64,000 nucleotides of DNA, from NCBI RefSeq assembly GCF_002876705.1, contig NZ_MDAG01000057.1, forward strand, positions 62,001-126,000, read 5' to 3'. Below the pieces are notes generated by a model, which saw only the letters and a program-made list of their open reading frames with translations, was not told where the DNA came from and did not search any database. The position numbers were made by a program, and so were the translations under genes. Position 1 is the stretch's first letter; the number at the start of each line of letters is the position of its first letter. The stretch comes from Enterovibrio norvegicus_B. GTDB taxonomy: Bacteria > Pseudomonadota > Gammaproteobacteria > Enterobacterales > Vibrionaceae. This document shows, one piece after another, positions 16,492 to 25,303 of this stretch.

Positions 16492-17433
16492 ATGAATGAA
16501 CTTGCAATGCTCGCGCAACCAGGTGTCCTGACCAATCCAACCTCACACGTCGAATACCTGACGTTTACATTAAAAGACCAATGGTTAAACCTCGATGAGA
16601 TTGGGGAAGCTCTTCGTCAATTGCCTGGTATCGAGAAATCCATTCGACAAAAAGATCCTTCCGCGGATTTAACCATGACGATGGGTTTTTCTGCGAATGC
16701 GTGGCCTAGCCTGTTTCCTGATGTAAACCCGCCAGCCGAGTTGCGCGCCTTCACTGAAATGCAAAATGGTGAGCGTCATTTCCCGTCAACACCGGGCGAT
16801 GTTTTCTTGATGGTGAAGTCAGAACGGATTGATTTGAATTTCCAAGTGGCTAAGCACGTAGCAAAGGCGTTGTCAGGTATCGCTGATTTAGTGGAAGACA
16901 TTCAAGGTTACAAGTACCTCGATAACCGTGACATGATCGATTTTGTCGATGGCACTGAAAATCCTGTGGACGATGAACGTGTTGAATCTGTGCTCATTGG
17001 CGCGAGTGATGAAGATTACCAAGGTGGCAGCTATCTCACCGTGCAACGGTATGTTGATCGTCAGGGGTTATGGGACGAGCAAGCAACCGAGCATCAAGAG
17101 AAAGTGATAGGTCGTACAAAGATGGACGACATTGAATTGAGCGATATGGAAAAGCCGGCTTGGGCGCATAACGAGAAGAGCAAAGTCGAAATTGACGGTG
17201 AAGAGGTCAAGATGTTGCGCCAAAACCGCCCTTACGGCAATGCCATTGAACACGGCACCATGTTTGTTGGGTTTGCTGCGACTGCGTCTTTGATTGAAAC
17301 CTCGTTAAGGCAAATGATCACTGCGGATGAAGACGGTAACTACGACCGTTTGTTGGATTACGTGGAAGCAAAAACCGGGACGAATTATTTTGTTCCGCCA
17401 CAGTCGTTTATTGATGCGCGGTTTGACGCTTGA
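16492..17433 (+). CDS. Dyp-type haem peroxidase (YfeX-like)
   Basis: A 313-residue protein with the ferredoxin-like duplicate fold of the family: FSANAWPSLFP in the first half, the active-site loop DFVDGTENP (about 150-158), a probable proximal haem His near 226 (AWAHNEKSK), and the distal Arg region LRQNRPYGNAIEHG followed by GTMFVGFAATASL. The catalytic Asp153 of the loop is present. I start at ATG 16492 (MNELAML), which leaves the usual cytoplasmic length without a Tat signal; an upstream in-frame ATG at 16420 adds 24 residues that do not look like the family. It would use peroxide to oxidise porphyrin or dye-like substrates. Confidence 0.88.
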   Translation: MNELAMLAQPGVLTNPTSHVEYLTFTLKDQWLNLDEIGEALRQLPGIEKSIRQKDPSADLTMTMGFSANAWPSLFPDVNPPAELRAFTEMQNGERHFPSTPGDVFLMVKSERIDLNFQVAKHVAKALSGIADLVEDIQGYKYLDNRDMIDFVDGTENPVDDERVESVLIGASDEDYQGGSYLTVQRYVDRQGLWDEQATEHQEKVIGRTKMDDIELSDMEKPAWAHNEKSKVEIDGEEVKMLRQNRPYGNAIEHGTMFVGFAATASLIETSLRQMITADEDGNYDRLLDYVEAKTGTNYFVPPQSFIDARFDA

Positions 17434-17484
17434 TAAGTGTTTTACCCATGTTAGATGAAGAGGTATTCACTACGGGTGAGTTTG

Positions 17485-17508
17485 CTGACATTGTCATCAC
17501 AATGTCAG
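17485..17508. terminator. Perfect hairpin between convergent peroxidase and chemoreceptor genes
   Basis: CTGACATTGT/ACAATGTCAG, 10-bp stem, CATC loop, in the gap between two convergent genes. No T-run on either side, so any terminator function is likely weak or Rho-assisted. Confidence 0.5.
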
Positions 17509-17539
17509 TCGACACTTAACTAAAAGACTTCGTTTTAAG

Positions 17540-19138
17540 CTAGGTTTTAAATTGTTCGGTAAGGCTCGCTAGCGCTGTTGATTGTTGGCTTAAGCCATTA
17601 CTGACACTGTGCGTGCTAGTGATGGCTTCGGTTAATGTTTGGCTGCCTCGCTTTAACACTTGTCGTCGCTCAGTGAGTAGGCCTAACTCTCTGTGCTGTG
17701 ACATGATCGCGGATTCTACAACAACACTGCGTTTTTCTAATCCTTCAAACGTCTGGCTCATCGCGCTCAAATGGTGTTGAAGTTCGACGCTCGCTTTTTG
17801 GTTATTCTCGCTGGCAAGCTTGGTGTCTCCAAGCAGACGGCTGGCGGCTTCTACGCTGTTTATCAATTCGTTAATCCAACCGCGTATGTCACCAGTTGAC
17901 TGAGATGTTCGCTGAGAAAGACTACGGACTTCGTCTGCGACAACGGCGAACCCTCGACCATACTCACCAGCCCTTGCCGCTTCAATCGCTGCATTTAATG
18001 CGAGTAAGTTTGTCTGTTCTGCAATGCTTTCAATCACGTCCATCACACTTGCGATTTTCTTACTTGTGTCGGTGAGATCTTGCATGGTTGTTTCTACATT
18101 GCCGACGGTGGTGACGCTGTATGCGATGGATTTTTCTGTCGCTGTCATTTGCGATTGCAGCTCGCTGTTGCCTGCAACGAGGTTGCCAATGGATTCTCGG
18201 GTTTGGTGTATGGCAGACGCAATATCGGAGGTTGCTGTATCCATCACTGTTAGAGAATGTGCTACCTCGGTGATTTGATCCTGCGTGTTTTTATTGATGC
18301 TCGACACGGTTTTGTTTTGCTTGTCTAGCGTGTCTGATTGCTTGTCGAGTTCATCTGTTCTGGTTTTGATATCGGTGACGAACTGATTGAATTTTTCAAG
18401 TAGGTTATTGGTTGCCAGCGCGACGGCAGAGACTTCATCGTCGTACTTATCTTCAATTCTGACGGTAAGGTCTGAATGTAAATCTATTCCTGTGAGTGCT
18501 TTAGCAATACGTTTTAACCGCATTATTACAGTTTTTGTTAGCCAGAACATTAAGGAGAATGCAACGAGCAACGCTATGCCAATGGCACTAAAAATGACGT
18601 TCGCTTGTTGGTCTAGAAAATGGATCAGCCCATTGGCAGAGGCGTGTGCGTTTGTTTGCCGTTCAAAGAGCTTTTTATCTATTGAAACTAGAATAGGGTC
18701 AACGCTAGGGTACATATCAAAGTCAACTAAGCGGCCAGCGTCGTAATAGCTTTTCTCGTCAATCGCTTTCTCGAATTTTTGAATGTAAGTGTCGATCTTC
18801 TCCTTATTCGCCTGGTTCTCTTCTCGCCAAAGCGTTAATGAAGGGTATTGAGAAAGCTCTTGCCAACGGTATTCATAATTCGTTTTAAAAGCTTCGAATT
18901 GAGGTTCCACTTCATTCCAAAACAACAATTGTGCTTTGATTTTTTGGGAGAGTGTGACCAAGGCGCGATGATCACGCTCTAGCGCAATGAGAGTCCAGAC
19001 TTCGGGCAGCTTTTTATTCACATATTCTGAGTAAGCGTCTGCTGATCGTGATGATATCCAGAGAGCAAGTCCACCCATGGCGATGGTGAGTGATGTGAAG
19101 AACAAAAATGCGATTAAAAGGCGCTGACGTATGCTCAT
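17540..19138 (-). CDS. Methyl-accepting chemotaxis protein
   Basis: A 532-residue receptor with a first transmembrane helix (about 6-28), a helical periplasmic sensor (about 29-185, four-helix-bundle-like), second membrane helix (about 186-208), HAMP linker (to ~260) and the cytoplasmic coiled coil. The hairpin tip IAEQTNLLALNAAIEAARAG followed by GRGFAVVADEVRSLSQRT is the strongly conserved CheA/CheW contact. The end (SLTEQFKT) has no CheR-binding pentapeptide. I take ATG 19138 (MSIRQRLL); the TTG five codons upstream is less likely. Ligand unknown. It lies beside a peroxidase and a secreted protease, with no chemotaxis genes nearby. Confidence 0.92.
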   Translation of the reverse strand: MSIRQRLLIAFLFFTSLTIAMGGLALWISSRSADAYSEYVNKKLPEVWTLIALERDHRALVTLSQKIKAQLLFWNEVEPQFEAFKTNYEYRWQELSQYPSLTLWREENQANKEKIDTYIQKFEKAIDEKSYYDAGRLVDFDMYPSVDPILVSIDKKLFERQTNAHASANGLIHFLDQQANVIFSAIGIALLVAFSLMFWLTKTVIMRLKRIAKALTGIDLHSDLTVRIEDKYDDEVSAVALATNNLLEKFNQFVTDIKTRTDELDKQSDTLDKQNKTVSSINKNTQDQITEVAHSLTVMDTATSDIASAIHQTRESIGNLVAGNSELQSQMTATEKSIAYSVTTVGNVETTMQDLTDTSKKIASVMDVIESIAEQTNLLALNAAIEAARAGEYGRGFAVVADEVRSLSQRTSQSTGDIRGWINELINSVEAASRLLGDTKLASENNQKASVELQHHLSAMSQTFEGLEKRSVVVESAIMSQHRELGLLTERRQVLKRGSQTLTEAITSTHSVSNGLSQQSTALASLTEQFKT

Positions 19139-19332
19139 AAGAAAGCCTAACAAGGGAATACAATGTCGCTAACCTAATGGGCGGTCATGTCAGGAAAGTT
19201 ACAAAACTATCATTAGGCAACTCTGTTAGATTATGTGTGCTTTCCGTCGCGAATAATTGTATGTGTAAGTTCTTAAGTTTATATATTTGCGATAAAAGTA
19301 CTGTTTTAATCGGGGTGAATGGTGATGTGTAG

Positions 19333-19364
19333 AAAAGAGTGCCGTTAGGAAAAGGCACTCTTTT
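19333..19364 (-). terminator. Terminator of the secreted protease gene
   Basis: AAAAGAGTGCC/GGCACTCTTTT perfect 11-bp stem with a 10-base loop, flanked by A and T runs so it can act in both directions. It lies 20 bases after the protease stop. Confidence 0.85.
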
Positions 19365-19383
19365 GTGTTTTCAATTTATCGTT

Positions 19384-20919
19384 TCACCCAAGCGAGTTGC
19401 CAGCTTGTCCCTGTCCCTGGTGCGTAAACACTGGGTGTTCCGCTGCACCAAAGGCCATTCGGCCAGACAGACACTCAAAGCTTTCGCCATTGTTTGTGAC
19501 GATGTCCCCTGCATTGTAATTCTGACCGACTTCATAGGCATTACCATTCGCTGGTGGCTCTGTAGGCGGCTCGGGTTCTGTTGGCGGATTCACAGGCGGC
19601 GTTGTTGGCGAACAGTCAACACTGCCGATGGCTTTCCAAACTCCCCATTCATTTGATTGAGACGGGTTGTCGCCTTGTGTCCACCATTTTGCTTGCCACG
19701 TTGTGTTTGCCCAATTTACCGTGTCGCCAGTGAGGTAAATTGTTCCTGGTTTCCATTCATCCTGACATGTACCCGTTGGTGGTGTTGATGGATCTTTGGC
19801 GATAGCAGACACCTTTGCTCGATATACGGTCGTGGTTTTATCAATGTCAAAGGTCAGGTTCGCTGTTGCTGTTCCTGCCATTGATGCGCCAAATTCAACC
19901 TCGATTTGGCAACTTTCACCTGCCGAGAGTGTTGCCATCGTACATTGGTCGTTTGCGATGACGGGTGAGGTTGCAACACCAGAGCCTGTTACGTTGACAT
20001 TTTCTACGGTAAAGCCAACTGAGCCAGTGTTATTGATGGCAAACGTGTGCTGTTTAATGTCACCCCAATTAAATGCAGTCAGAGTCTCATTGGCTTTGTA
20101 CTCAACAGACGGCACGTCATTGGAATTGCCAACAATCCCATCAACAAAACGTCGAAGCGCTGCGATATCACTGTATACGCCATACTTCCCAGGGCGTGCG
20201 CACCCAATGCCCCAGCTCACGATGCCAAGCTGAGTAATTTGTCCCGCTTGATTGATGACCAGTGGTCCACCACTGTCACCCTGGCATGAATCGATGCCGC
20301 CAGCAGGAATGCCGGCACAAAATGACACGCTGCCAACATTGGCATAGTTGCCACCAGATTGACGGCAAACTGCATCAGACACTAACGGAACATCGACTTC
20401 TTGCAGCACAGTAGGTGAGCTACCACCTTCAGATGTTCGACCGAGGCCTGCCACCGTAAGCGTATCGCCTTCAACTGCATATTGGCTGACGCTGCCCGCA
20501 GCGATATCAACGGCTTGCACACCAGAAGGAACGTTGGTGAGTTTAAGGAGGGCAATGTCATTGGCCAGTGTTCTTGTGTTGAAATTGGGGTGAATGAAAA
20601 TTTGTTCAACATTGACGCGAACACCGTCGGTGCCGTTGTATCGAATACCGCCGATTTTGACGGCTATGTGGTTAGGGGCATCATTGTCGACACAGTGAGC
20701 GGCGGTGAGCACATACCCGTCACCGATATAGCTAGCGCCACAGAATGAGCGATTGCTTGGACGGTTAACAATTTGCGTATAGAAAGCCCAATTTTCTGGT
20801 GCTGCGGGTTTACCGCCGACAATACGCGGACTGACATCTTTTGTCTCAAGAGGTTGTGCGAGCAACAAGCTCGGCGCGAACGCAGCGCCAATAAAAAGTG
20901 TAGCGAGTTTCTTGTTCAA
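19384..20919 (-). CDS. Secreted trypsin-like protease with chitin-binding domains (3' frameshift)
   Basis: A 511-residue protein: signal peptide ~1-21, activation site PR-IVGG at 33-36, S1A catalytic domain to ~265 with His75 (TAAHC), Asp121 (NDIAL), Ser216 (GDSGGP) and Asp210 in the S1 pocket, which predicts cutting after Arg/Lys. A beta-sandwich domain follows (about 275-385), then a CBM5/12-like module (WKPGTIYLTGDTVNWANTTW...) and, after a Pro/Thr/Glu linker, a second one that begins YEVGQNYNAGDIV. The second module breaks off after FECLS. Another frame then encodes WPNGLWCSGTPSVYAPGTG and SWQLAWVKR ending in TAA at 19376-19378, so one base appears missing near 19461-19467. The enzyme is probably exported, by the type II pathway, and bound to chitinous surfaces. 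Confidence 0.9.
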   Translation of the reverse strand: MNKKLATLFIGAAFAPSLLLAQPLETKDVSPRIVGGKPAAPENWAFYTQIVNRPSNRSFCGASYIGDGYVLTAAHCVDNDAPNHIAVKIGGIRYNGTDGVRVNVEQIFIHPNFNTRTLANDIALLKLTNVPSGVQAVDIAAGSVSQYAVEGDTLTVAGLGRTSEGGSSPTVLQEVDVPLVSDAVCRQSGGNYANVGSVSFCAGIPAGGIDSCQGDSGGPLVINQAGQITQLGIVSWGIGCARPGKYGVYSDIAALRRFVDGIVGNSNDVPSVEYKANETLTAFNWGDIKQHTFAINNTGSVGFTVENVNVTGSGVATSPVIANDQCTMATLSAGESCQIEVEFGASMAGTATANLTFDIDKTTTVYRAKVSAIAKDPSTPPTGTCQDEWKPGTIYLTGDTVNWANTTWQAKWWTQGDNPSQSNEWGVWKAIGSVDCSPTTPPVNPPTEPEPPTEPPANGNAYEVGQNYNAGDIVTNNGESFECLSGRMAFGAAEHPVFTHQGQGQAGNSLG

Positions 20920-21144
20920 TGGGTTCTCCTTGACTATTCACGTTGGGTATTGATGACCCATATAAAATCAAGCAGATGAATGTATGTCTCTCCAAGCTGT
21001 GGCATGTGAAATTTATGATTTGCGATTAATAGTTCGAAAGTCACTGAGCGCTTAATTACATTTCGATGAAATCAGTGGTTTGGCACCAAATCGCGGTCAT
21101 AGAATGCGGTGAGAGGTTAATTCTTTTGCAAGAAAAATAGGCAT

Positions 21145-22038
21145 TCATTGTCCGAGGTTTGCTTTTACTTTTAGTTCTCGAATACACATTTCGTAAAAAT
21201 CATAAGCTTGTGGAGACATAACACGCGCCTTGAGACGGAATATCCCAATCTGTCGCTCTACGTAGGGGGAGGCCAGCGGCAGCCAAGTGAGGTTTTTGGC
21301 GTTATCGGGGAAGGCGAGGCGAGGGAGCGTCGTAATGCCGATACCCAATTCGAGCACGGAAAATAGCGACGTGATGTTTTCAACTGTGTAGAGCGCTGTG
21401 TTTGTTAACGCATTGGCTGGTGTGGATTCAAGTAGGGAGCAGGTCCCGTTTTTAATGAAGGGGTAGGGTGTGAGCACCTCCCAGTCGATAGGCAATGTGT
21501 GTTGAGTAAGGGGGTGATCGCTCAGGCAGACAATGCCGACGGGGTCTGCCAGCAATGGGATAAATTCAATGCGCTCATCTTGAATGTGCAGGCAATTCCC
21601 CAGTGCAACATCCACTTCTCCTGCCAATAGTCGATTTTCTACGCCAGCAGCAGTGTCATCCACCAGCACGACTTCAACCTCTGGGTGGCTTTCCGTGTAG
21701 GTTGCCAGAATACGGGGGATCAGCTTTGCGGCCACTGAAGGCACGCTTGCGATTCTCACTTGTCCCAATTGCCCGGCCGCTGCTGCGCGAAGATCGGAAT
21801 TGAGGTCCTCATACAGCTTTAAGAACTGATTAATTTTGGGTAAACACAGGTCGCCAAACGGCGTGAGTTTCGCTTTGTGTCCTGAATCAAACAGTGATTG
21901 CCCGAGAATTTTCTCTAACTCTTTTACTGACGTCGACAAGGCGGCTTGCGAGCGATTTGCTTTGGAAGCCGCTGCCCGAAACCCTCCCTGTTCTACCACC
22001 AATGAAAAATGCCTAAGCTGTTGAAGTTTGATGTCCAT
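21145..22038 (-). CDS. LysR family regulator, divergent from the RidA-ALDH-dipeptidase-BCCT cluster
   Basis: A 297-residue LTTR with an N-terminal winged helix (LRHFSLVVEQGGFRAAASKA, AALSTSVKELEKILGQSLF) and an effector domain (about 92-290; VRIASVPSVAAKLIPRIL, VEVVLVDD, DVALGN). It is transcribed away from the ridA-like gene with a 132-base gap containing an LTTR-like site at 22089-22103. The divergent arrangement strongly suggests that it regulates the cluster at 22171-29437. Confidence 0.9.
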   Translation of the reverse strand: MDIKLQQLRHFSLVVEQGGFRAAASKANRSQAALSTSVKELEKILGQSLFDSGHKAKLTPFGDLCLPKINQFLKLYEDLNSDLRAAAAGQLGQVRIASVPSVAAKLIPRILATYTESHPEVEVVLVDDTAAGVENRLLAGEVDVALGNCLHIQDERIEFIPLLADPVGIVCLSDHPLTQHTLPIDWEVLTPYPFIKNGTCSLLESTPANALTNTALYTVENITSLFSVLELGIGITTLPRLAFPDNAKNLTWLPLASPYVERQIGIFRLKARVMSPQAYDFYEMCIRELKVKANLGQ

Positions 22039-22088
22039 CTTTCACGTCCTGCTGATTTATTCCTCTCCCCTCCTATTGATAAATAAAA

Positions 22089-22103
22089 TTGAACAATTGT
22101 CAA
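22089..22103. promoter_or_regulatory. Candidate LysR operator (T-N11-A)
   Basis: TTGAACAATTGTCAA is a near-perfect palindrome containing the T-N11-A pattern, placed in the middle of the divergent promoter region. Pattern-based call only. Confidence 0.45.
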
Positions 22104-22170
22104 AAATTAACCGTTAGATTTATCAAAATGAAAGGTGCAATATGTAAATCAAATGAAACGAAATGGTTAA

Positions 22171-22596
22171 ATGGATGCGAGCGCCATGTCTTTAAATACC
22201 TCTTCACCTACCCGTAAAACCGCTGTGCCGACACAGCTTTTTGCCTCAAAAGCGCCGTTGGAATGGGCGGTTACGCACAATGGAACGCTTTATACGGCTC
22301 AAATTCCTATTGATGCCCAGGGCCAGCTTACTGAGGGGGGTATTGAAGCACAAACGCGTCAAACGCTAGATAACCTCGCGCACACTCTCGAATGCGCAGG
22401 AGTGGGGTTGGATGCGGTATTGCAGGTGCTTATCTATGTCACAGACAGAAGCTACCTTGCCACGGTCAACAGCGTCTACGCCGAGTATTTTACCGCGCCT
22501 TATCCAAACCGAGCCGCCATGGTTGTTGCTGGGTTAGCAAGAGAGGGCATGCTGGTGGAACTCGCGGTGTATGCAGCCGTGCCAAACACAGACTAA
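22171..22596 (+). CDS. RidA (YjgF/YER057c/UK114) family protein
   Basis: A 141-residue Rid protein with the usual layout: an N-terminal approach segment, GTLYTAQIPID, GIEAQTRQTLDNLAHTLECAG, VLQVLIYVTD, and the closing PNRAAMVVAGL...VELAVYAAV. The strict RidA Arg would be in the PxRxx segment near 113, and Arg is present (NRAAM). RidA enzymes drain reactive enamine/imine products of pyridoxal enzymes or hydrolyse imines. First gene of the cluster, 61 bases before the aldehyde dehydrogenase. An in-frame ATG at 22186 is an alternative start. Confidence 0.85.
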   Translation: MDASAMSLNTSSPTRKTAVPTQLFASKAPLEWAVTHNGTLYTAQIPIDAQGQLTEGGIEAQTRQTLDNLAHTLECAGVGLDAVLQVLIYVTDRSYLATVNSVYAEYFTAPYPNRAAMVVAGLAREGMLVELAVYAAVPNTD

Positions 22597-22657
22597 GCTC
22601 GCAGTAAGCAATACAGGTTTTGAACACGAATTTAGATAACAGAATCAAGGATTTCTC

Positions 22658-24106
22658 ATGACGTATAACACGGAAAGCGCACTCTACATCGACGGTCAAT
22701 GGCTACAAGGCGCAAACACAGTTGCAAACGTTAATCCGTCTGATACATCACAGTCACTTGGTGATTTTGCTCAAGCAAGTTTGTCTCAGGTTCAACAAGC
22801 GATTGATGCCGCGAGAAATGCGCAGCCTTCATGGGAAAGCACCCCGCTCGAATTCAAACAAAAAGTGCTGAACACCATTGGTGATGAGCTGATTGCGCGC
22901 TGCGATGAGTTAGGGCGTTTGCTGTCGATGGAAGAAGGCAAGCCTTTTGCTGAAGGGCGTGGTGAGATTTATCGTTCAGGCCAATTTTTTCAATACTACG
23001 CAGCAGAAGTGTTACGTCAAATGGGCGACATTGCCGATTCCGTGCGCCCTGATGTGACGGTGGAAGTGACGCGTGAAGCGGTAGGTGTTGTGGCAATCAT
23101 TTCACCGTGGAATTTCCCAACGGCCACTGCGGCTTGGAAAATCGCCCCAGCGCTTGCGTTTGGTAACAGTGTGATTTGGAAACCCGCCAATCTGACACCG
23201 GCTAGCGCAGTGGCGCTGACGGACATCATCCACCGTGCGGGCGTTCACCCTGGTGCGTTTAACTTGCTTCTGGGTTCTGGTGCCCAAGTGGGTGACACTT
23301 TGATCAATAGCCCAGATATCGATGCCGTGAGCTTCACGGGTTCTGTCGATGTTGGCCGCACCGTTGCTGCGGCAACCGCACCAAACTTTGTGCGCTGCCA
23401 GCTCGAAATGGGCAGTAAAAATGCCTTGGTTATTGCGAGCGATGCGGATTTGAAATCGGCTGTTGATGCAACGATCGCGGGTTCATTTTCAGGCACTGGC
23501 CAAAAATGTACGGCGTCGTCACGTCTCGTGGTGATGGAAGACATTCATGATGCGTATGTAGAAGCACTGATTCAGCGCATGTCAGAACTCAAAGTCGGTC
23601 ATGCCTTGGAAGATGGCGTGTTTATGGGCCCTGTGGTTGATGAACGCCAGCTTAGCGCAAACATGAGTTGGGTAGAGCGTGCAAAAGAACACGGCGCGGA
23701 TCTGGCCTTTGGTGGCGAGCGACTTGATCGTGAACACAACGGTTTTTATATGTCACCAACGCTTTTCCTGAACACTGACAACAGTTGGGACATCAACCAG
23801 GAAGAGCTGTTTGCACCCATGGCGTGTGTGCAAAAGGTGAGCTCACTTGAAGAAGCGATCGCGACCGTGAATGACACACGTTTTGGTCTGACAGCGGGCA
23901 TTGTGACGCAGAGCCTGCGCAGCAGCACCTTGTTTAAGCGCCAAGCGCAAACCGGTTGTGTGATGGTGAACTTGCCAACCGCAGGTACGGATTACCACGT
24001 CCCGTTTGGTGGTCGTAAAGAATCGAGCTTTGGGCCACGAGAGCAAGGCCAATATGCCCGTGATTTCTACACCATTGTAAAGACGGCTTACCAGCGCCCT
24101 TACTGA
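22658..24106 (+). CDS. NAD(P)-dependent aldehyde dehydrogenase (semialdehyde type)
   Basis: A 482-residue ALDH with the Rossmann segment (ISPWNFP, WKPANLTPASAVALT), catalytic Glu250 in LEMGSKN and nucleophile Cys284 in GTGQKCTASSR. The GQKCTASSR motif and length are like alpha-ketoglutarate-semialdehyde and related dehydrogenases, so a dicarboxylic semialdehyde substrate is possible but not proven. Start: ATG 22658 with a weak AAGGA-like site ahead. Cytoplasmic. Together with the RidA-like protein it points to degradation of a nitrogenous compound through an aldehyde. Confidence 0.9.
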   Translation: MTYNTESALYIDGQWLQGANTVANVNPSDTSQSLGDFAQASLSQVQQAIDAARNAQPSWESTPLEFKQKVLNTIGDELIARCDELGRLLSMEEGKPFAEGRGEIYRSGQFFQYYAAEVLRQMGDIADSVRPDVTVEVTREAVGVVAIISPWNFPTATAAWKIAPALAFGNSVIWKPANLTPASAVALTDIIHRAGVHPGAFNLLLGSGAQVGDTLINSPDIDAVSFTGSVDVGRTVAAATAPNFVRCQLEMGSKNALVIASDADLKSAVDATIAGSFSGTGQKCTASSRLVVMEDIHDAYVEALIQRMSELKVGHALEDGVFMGPVVDERQLSANMSWVERAKEHGADLAFGGERLDREHNGFYMSPTLFLNTDNSWDINQEELFAPMACVQKVSSLEEAIATVNDTRFGLTAGIVTQSLRSSTLFKRQAQTGCVMVNLPTAGTDYHVPFGGRKESSFGPREQGQYARDFYTIVKTAYQRPY

Positions 24107-24147
24107 GTTTTTCCGAGTATTTAACAACGATATTTCATGTTTATCTT

Positions 24148-24171
24148 AGAGGTGTGTTTCTACACACCTCT
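24148..24171 (+). promoter_or_regulatory. Perfect intercistronic hairpin between ALDH and dipeptidase genes
   Basis: AGAGGTGTGT/ACACACCTCT, 10-bp stem, TTCT loop, no T-run. It probably protects or processes the transcript, or trims read-through into the downstream genes. Confidence 0.55.
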
Positions 24172-24222
24172 CCCTAAACACATTCTAACGTTACACACCG
24201 CGAACATTTGCAAGGAGTCAGC

Positions 24223-25212
24223 ATGTATCAAGACCACCTTATTATCGATGGTTTGCAGTACTGCAACTGGAACAGAGCTTACTTCGAACAGCTCAAAGAA
24301 AGTGGTGTGACGGCGATTCATGCCACCTTGGTGTACCACGAAACGGCCCGTGAAACGCTAACGCGTTTTGCTGAGTGGAATTTACTCTTTGAGCAAAATC
24401 CTGACCTGATCATGCCCGTCATGTCGATGAGCGATGTGGTGAAAGCCAAAGAAGAAGGCAAAGTTGGCGTATTTTTCGGCGCGCAAAACTGTTCGCCACT
24501 GGATGACGAAATCGGCATGGTCGAGGTGATGAGAAAGCAGGGTTTGCTCATCATGCAATTGACGTATAACAACCAAAGCCTGCTGGCGACGGGTTGCTAC
24601 GAGAAAAACGACAGCGGTATTACGCGCTTCGGTAAACAAGTGATTGAAGAGATGAATCGCGTGGGCATGGTGATTGACATGTCGCACAGTGCGGAACGTT
24701 CAACGTTGGAAACCATCGATCTTTCGTCGCGCCCCATTTGCATTAGCCATGCAAACCCTTCCTCAGCGCACGCAGCGCTTCGAAACAAATCAGACACTGT
24801 GATCCGTGCATTGGCGGAAAGAGGCGGCCTGCTTGGTTTTAGCCTTTATCCATTCCATTTGCCCGATGGCAGTGATTGCACCTTAGAAAGATTCTGTTCG
24901 CTCATTGCAGATACTGCCGAAATGGTAGGGATCGATCGTTTAGCCATTGGCAGCGATTTGTGCCTGAACCAGCCACAAAGCGTACTGGAATGGATGCGAA
25001 ATGGACGTTGGTCAAAGAGCCTCGATTTTGGAGAAGGTTCGGCCAACAACTCGGGTTGGCCTGCGGCGCTGCCGTGGTTCCCCGATAGTAGCGGTATGAA
25101 GAACATCTTTAAGGGACTTCGCGATAAAGGGTTTTCAGAAACGGAGACGGCCAAGATCCTTGGCGGAAACTGGATCGAATTCCTCGATGCTGGCTTAAAA
25201 CCAGCGGAATAA
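24223..25212 (+). CDS. Membrane-dipeptidase (M19) family homologue with altered metal ligands
   Basis: A 329-residue TIM-barrel protein that starts at ATG 24223, 4 bases after AAGGAGTCAG. M19 landmarks are present late in the chain: VIDMSHS (His155), ISHANPS (His176), IGSD (Asp245). The N-terminal HxD zinc pair of canonical members is replaced: the segment reads IIDGLQYCNWN, giving Leu11 and Tyr13. The bridging Glu position reads GAQN (Gln88). It therefore may hold one metal or act on something other than a dipeptide. A dipeptidase homologue lies in betaine-catabolic clusters of Pseudomonas, and here too a BCCT transporter is next. No signal peptide; probably cytoplasmic. Confidence 0.8.
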   Translation: MYQDHLIIDGLQYCNWNRAYFEQLKESGVTAIHATLVYHETARETLTRFAEWNLLFEQNPDLIMPVMSMSDVVKAKEEGKVGVFFGAQNCSPLDDEIGMVEVMRKQGLLIMQLTYNNQSLLATGCYEKNDSGITRFGKQVIEEMNRVGMVIDMSHSAERSTLETIDLSSRPICISHANPSSAHAALRNKSDTVIRALAERGGLLGFSLYPFHLPDGSDCTLERFCSLIADTAEMVGIDRLAIGSDLCLNQPQSVLEWMRNGRWSKSLDFGEGSANNSGWPAALPWFPDSSGMKNIFKGLRDKGFSETETAKILGGNWIEFLDAGLKPAE

Positions 25213-25303
25213 CTTACTGCGGCTGAAGGATTTGCCTCCTGCTGTCAACGAAACGGGCACCGTGGCTCTGACCATTGTGTTCGCCATCATGTGGAGACAG
25301 AAG

